In this document: one piece after another, positions 62,174 to 64,000 of the stretch | How the letters are laid out: every line of letters begins with the position of its first letter | Position numbering within the stretch: position 1 is the stretch's first letter | Assembly (NCBI RefSeq): GCF_000306765.2 | Contig: NC_017942.1 | Span: 1 to 64,000, forward strand | From: Haloferax mediterranei ATCC 33500 | GTDB lineage: Archaea > Halobacteriota > Halobacteria > Halobacteriales > Haloferacaceae | Direction of reading: 5' to 3' | Length of the DNA stretch: 64,000 bases | Made by a program: the position numbers and the translations under genes | The notes under the pieces: model-generated | What the model was told of the DNA's origin: nothing | What the model saw: the letters and a program-made list of their open reading frames with translations, nothing else | The model's database searches: none

Positions 62174-63238
62174 GTGCCCTCCACCCGGACTATCGCACTA
62201 TACGGGCTTCTCATCGTCGGTGTTCTCTGTAGCTTAGTGTTCCCGGCTATGGCTGGGGCACAGCTCACCTATACAGCAACACCAGTAGAACCGGGAGATG
62301 ACCCCGCCCGTATAGTCAACGTGAGTACGAACGTTTCGAATCTCGATACTCGTCTCGCGGACCTCAATCAACAGACGACTCGACCAATCGTTCAGGCGTC
62401 CCAAACCGGCTCGTTTGAGGGGAACGTGACTCCACAGCTCGCTAGCGTCCTCGAGGCCCTGCCGAGCCAAGTTGTCCAGTACACCATCTACAATGGATCG
62501 TACTACCAGTGGAACACCACCGTCAACGATGATGGCACATCAGCTCGCATACGAATGGATCCCATCAACGCGACGTCTGTGCTGGATGCTGTTGCAAAGC
62601 CGTACGACACAGCACCCACTGACGTTCAGACTGCGATTGAGACGGGCTCGGTGGAAAGCGGGTCTATCAATGCAGGAGTGTATCAACGAGGGAGCTCATA
62701 TTACACGGTAGCAGCGGAAGATGAGTCAGCGCTGACAGCGCGCGTACTCGGAGCTGGAGTGGGATATGTTCTTACCCCTGTTGGACGGGGTTTCATCGCT
62801 GTCGCAGTTGGGATCCTCTACTACCGATATCAGAGTCCCTCTGATAATCGTGTCCTCACGGTCCCTCGTGCGGTAGCGGTCGCTGCACTTTCGATCCCTA
62901 TCACTGTGGTGTTGACCGCGCTTGAACAGAGCCCATCGCTTACTCGATTCATCACCGATCCGGCAAGTGCGTTTGTTGTCTCGGCGAGTGTCATCGCAGG
63001 CGTTCTGATTCACCAGCGTCGGTGGGCGGCGCTCATCGGTACTACAGTCGGTGTTGCTGTGCTCGTGCTCGGAGCAAATGTACTGGCGAATGGCCTTGCA
63101 GGAATTATCTTTGGGCTCGGCTTCCTCGTTCTCGGATTTATTGCTGGTGGCATCTCGCTTGTCTACGGTGTCGTCTTTGGTCAAGAGGATTCAGACCCGG
63201 AACTGACGAATACCTCAGGAGCTCAGATAACCGAGTAG
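62174..63238 (+). CDS. Exported-domain membrane protein, hypothetical
   Basis: A 354-aa protein from GTG 62174. An N-terminal signal or anchor (IALYGLLIVGVLCSLVFPAM) precedes an extracytoplasmic domain with many Asn-Ser/Thr sequons (about residues 35-190). About five membrane segments follow from residue 195 (VGYVLTPVGRGFIAVAVGIL onwards). Function unknown. It is divergent from the TFB-like gene. Confidence 0.7.
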   Translation: MPSTRTIALYGLLIVGVLCSLVFPAMAGAQLTYTATPVEPGDDPARIVNVSTNVSNLDTRLADLNQQTTRPIVQASQTGSFEGNVTPQLASVLEALPSQVVQYTIYNGSYYQWNTTVNDDGTSARIRMDPINATSVLDAVAKPYDTAPTDVQTAIETGSVESGSINAGVYQRGSSYYTVAAEDESALTARVLGAGVGYVLTPVGRGFIAVAVGILYYRYQSPSDNRVLTVPRAVAVAALSIPITVVLTALEQSPSLTRFITDPASAFVVSASVIAGVLIHQRRWAALIGTTVGVAVLVLGANVLANGLAGIIFGLGFLVLGFIAGGISLVYGVVFGQEDSDPELTNTSGAQITE

Positions 63239-63554
63239 GTCGATAGTAACTCGGATTTCGTTATCCTGTCTGAGATAGAGCATGTGAACTACCCCTGCCT
63301 ACTCGGCCTTCGGCTTACGTTGCTCCTTGAGGAAGGGGGCTTACCGCCTGCAATTAGCTAACTCCGGCAGCGAGACTACCAACCATTCCCGTAACAACTG
63401 AACCAGCCAAATTGTTGTTAAAGAGAACAGTATTGACGGCAGTTGAGACGACTACCCAAACAATGACATTCGTCATATCACAGTACAGACCGTAAGCGTG
63501 GATCTCACACACCTTGACAAATAAAAATAATTATGTGGGATGTTATATGTACTC
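63239..63554. other. Intergenic region, no gene seen
   Basis: About 316 bases without a convincing frame. The last 40 bases, AT-rich with AAATAAAAATAATTA, look like the promoter of the propeller gene. Confidence 0.4.
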
Positions 63555-64000
63555 ATGGTCGGACTCATCGGTACCAGAAACGGCCTGTATAGAGTGGATT
63601 CTCTCCCCTTCGACGACAGCGAGCGCGTTATCGACTGCGGCCGGGTGAGCAAAATCAGCCGTCACGACGAGGAGGGGACGTTTGCTGCGACCGATGAAGG
63701 ACTGTACCGCTCTACCGACGACGGGCGGACGTGGAACCCGGTAGAGCTCCCCGAAGAGAACGTTTGGGAGGTGTTTGTCGCTTCCGACGGGCGAATTTAC
63801 GCTGGGACGGACCCCGCTCGACTGTTCTGTTCGGCCGACAACGGTGACACGTGGACCGAACTCGGCTCGCTACGACAGCAGACGACCACCGAGCTCTGGC
63901 GGTCGGCATTTCGCGAAACCGCCCACGTTCGGACGGTCACTAGCCACCCGGAAACGCCTGACCGCATCTTCGCAGGTATCGAAGTTGGTGGTCTCTATCG
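63555..64000 (+). CDS. BNR/Asp-box beta-propeller protein, partial
   Basis: A frame from ATG 63555 that runs to the window end without a stop (148 codons and part of another). It reads VGLIGTRNGLYRVDSLPF, then Asp-box motifs STDDGRTW (about residue 55) and SADNGDTW (about 95), and repeated blade-type segments DGRIYAGTDPARLF and PDRIFAGIEVGGLY. Such proteins fold as beta-propellers and have been called glycosyl hydrolase-like or WD40/YVTN-type; no catalytic role is visible. Cytoplasmic by appearance. Confidence 0.82.
   Translation, partial: MVGLIGTRNGLYRVDSLPFDDSERVIDCGRVSKISRHDEEGTFAATDEGLYRSTDDGRTWNPVELPEENVWEVFVASDGRIYAGTDPARLFCSADNGDTWTELGSLRQQTTTELWRSAFRETAHVRTVTSHPETPDRIFAGIEVGGLY

Overview
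The window is haloarchaeal: GC-rich coding sequence, very acidic predicted proteins, Tat-type signal peptides, HTH_10 (bacterio-opsin-activator-like) regulators, a TFB-type factor and an Orc1/Cdc6 initiator. An Orc1/Cdc6 gene close to a ParA module with iteron-like repeats, many insertion-sequence scars and only accessory metabolism point to a megaplasmid or secondary replicon rather than a core chromosome. No rRNA or tRNA gene was seen. Names are by motif recognition only; no database search was possible.

Layout. 1-3.9 kb: replication and partition module (Cdc6, ParA, ParA partner, two arrays of 13-bp repeats). 3.9-7.1 kb: sulfur unit (HTH_10 regulator, rhodanese/metallo-beta-lactamase fusion, MFS transporter). 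8.3-27.6 kb: a large lipid or alkyl catabolic region with SDR, HAD hydrolase, two acyl-CoA dehydrogenases, an APH-type kinase, a 3-hydroxyacyl-CoA dehydrogenase/enoyl-CoA hydratase fusion, an acyl-CoA ligase, a lone SCP2 protein, alcohol and aldehyde dehydrogenases, an MFS transporter, an alkylsulfatase-like metallo-hydrolase and regulators. It also holds decayed MaoC, alpha/beta-hydrolase and ADH pieces and two copies of one MITE. Together these genes could take an alkyl sulfate or long-chain alcohol to acetyl-CoA.

27.6-39.6 kb: a junk-rich island of IS6-type remnants (one carrying an unusual array of hairpins), a palindromic MITE, truncated genes, a second and largely destroyed replication/partition module, AT-rich small membrane ORFs, a Tat-exported cysteine-containing protein, and a two-repeat CRISPR relic. 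39.6-51.0 kb: a tight operon of a dipeptide-type ABC transporter followed by three DUF917 paralogues and a HyuA-type hydantoinase/oxoprolinase, with an Lrp-type regulator downstream. 51.3-64 kb: regulators, a glycosyltransferase, an exported alpha/beta hydrolase, an exported GH31 glycosidase, an ATC-hydrolase-like pair with a membrane protein, PadR, a TFB-like factor lacking its zinc ribbon, a membrane protein, and a beta-propeller gene that runs off the window.

Most long antisense ORFs are shadows caused by GC-rich codon usage and were left out.
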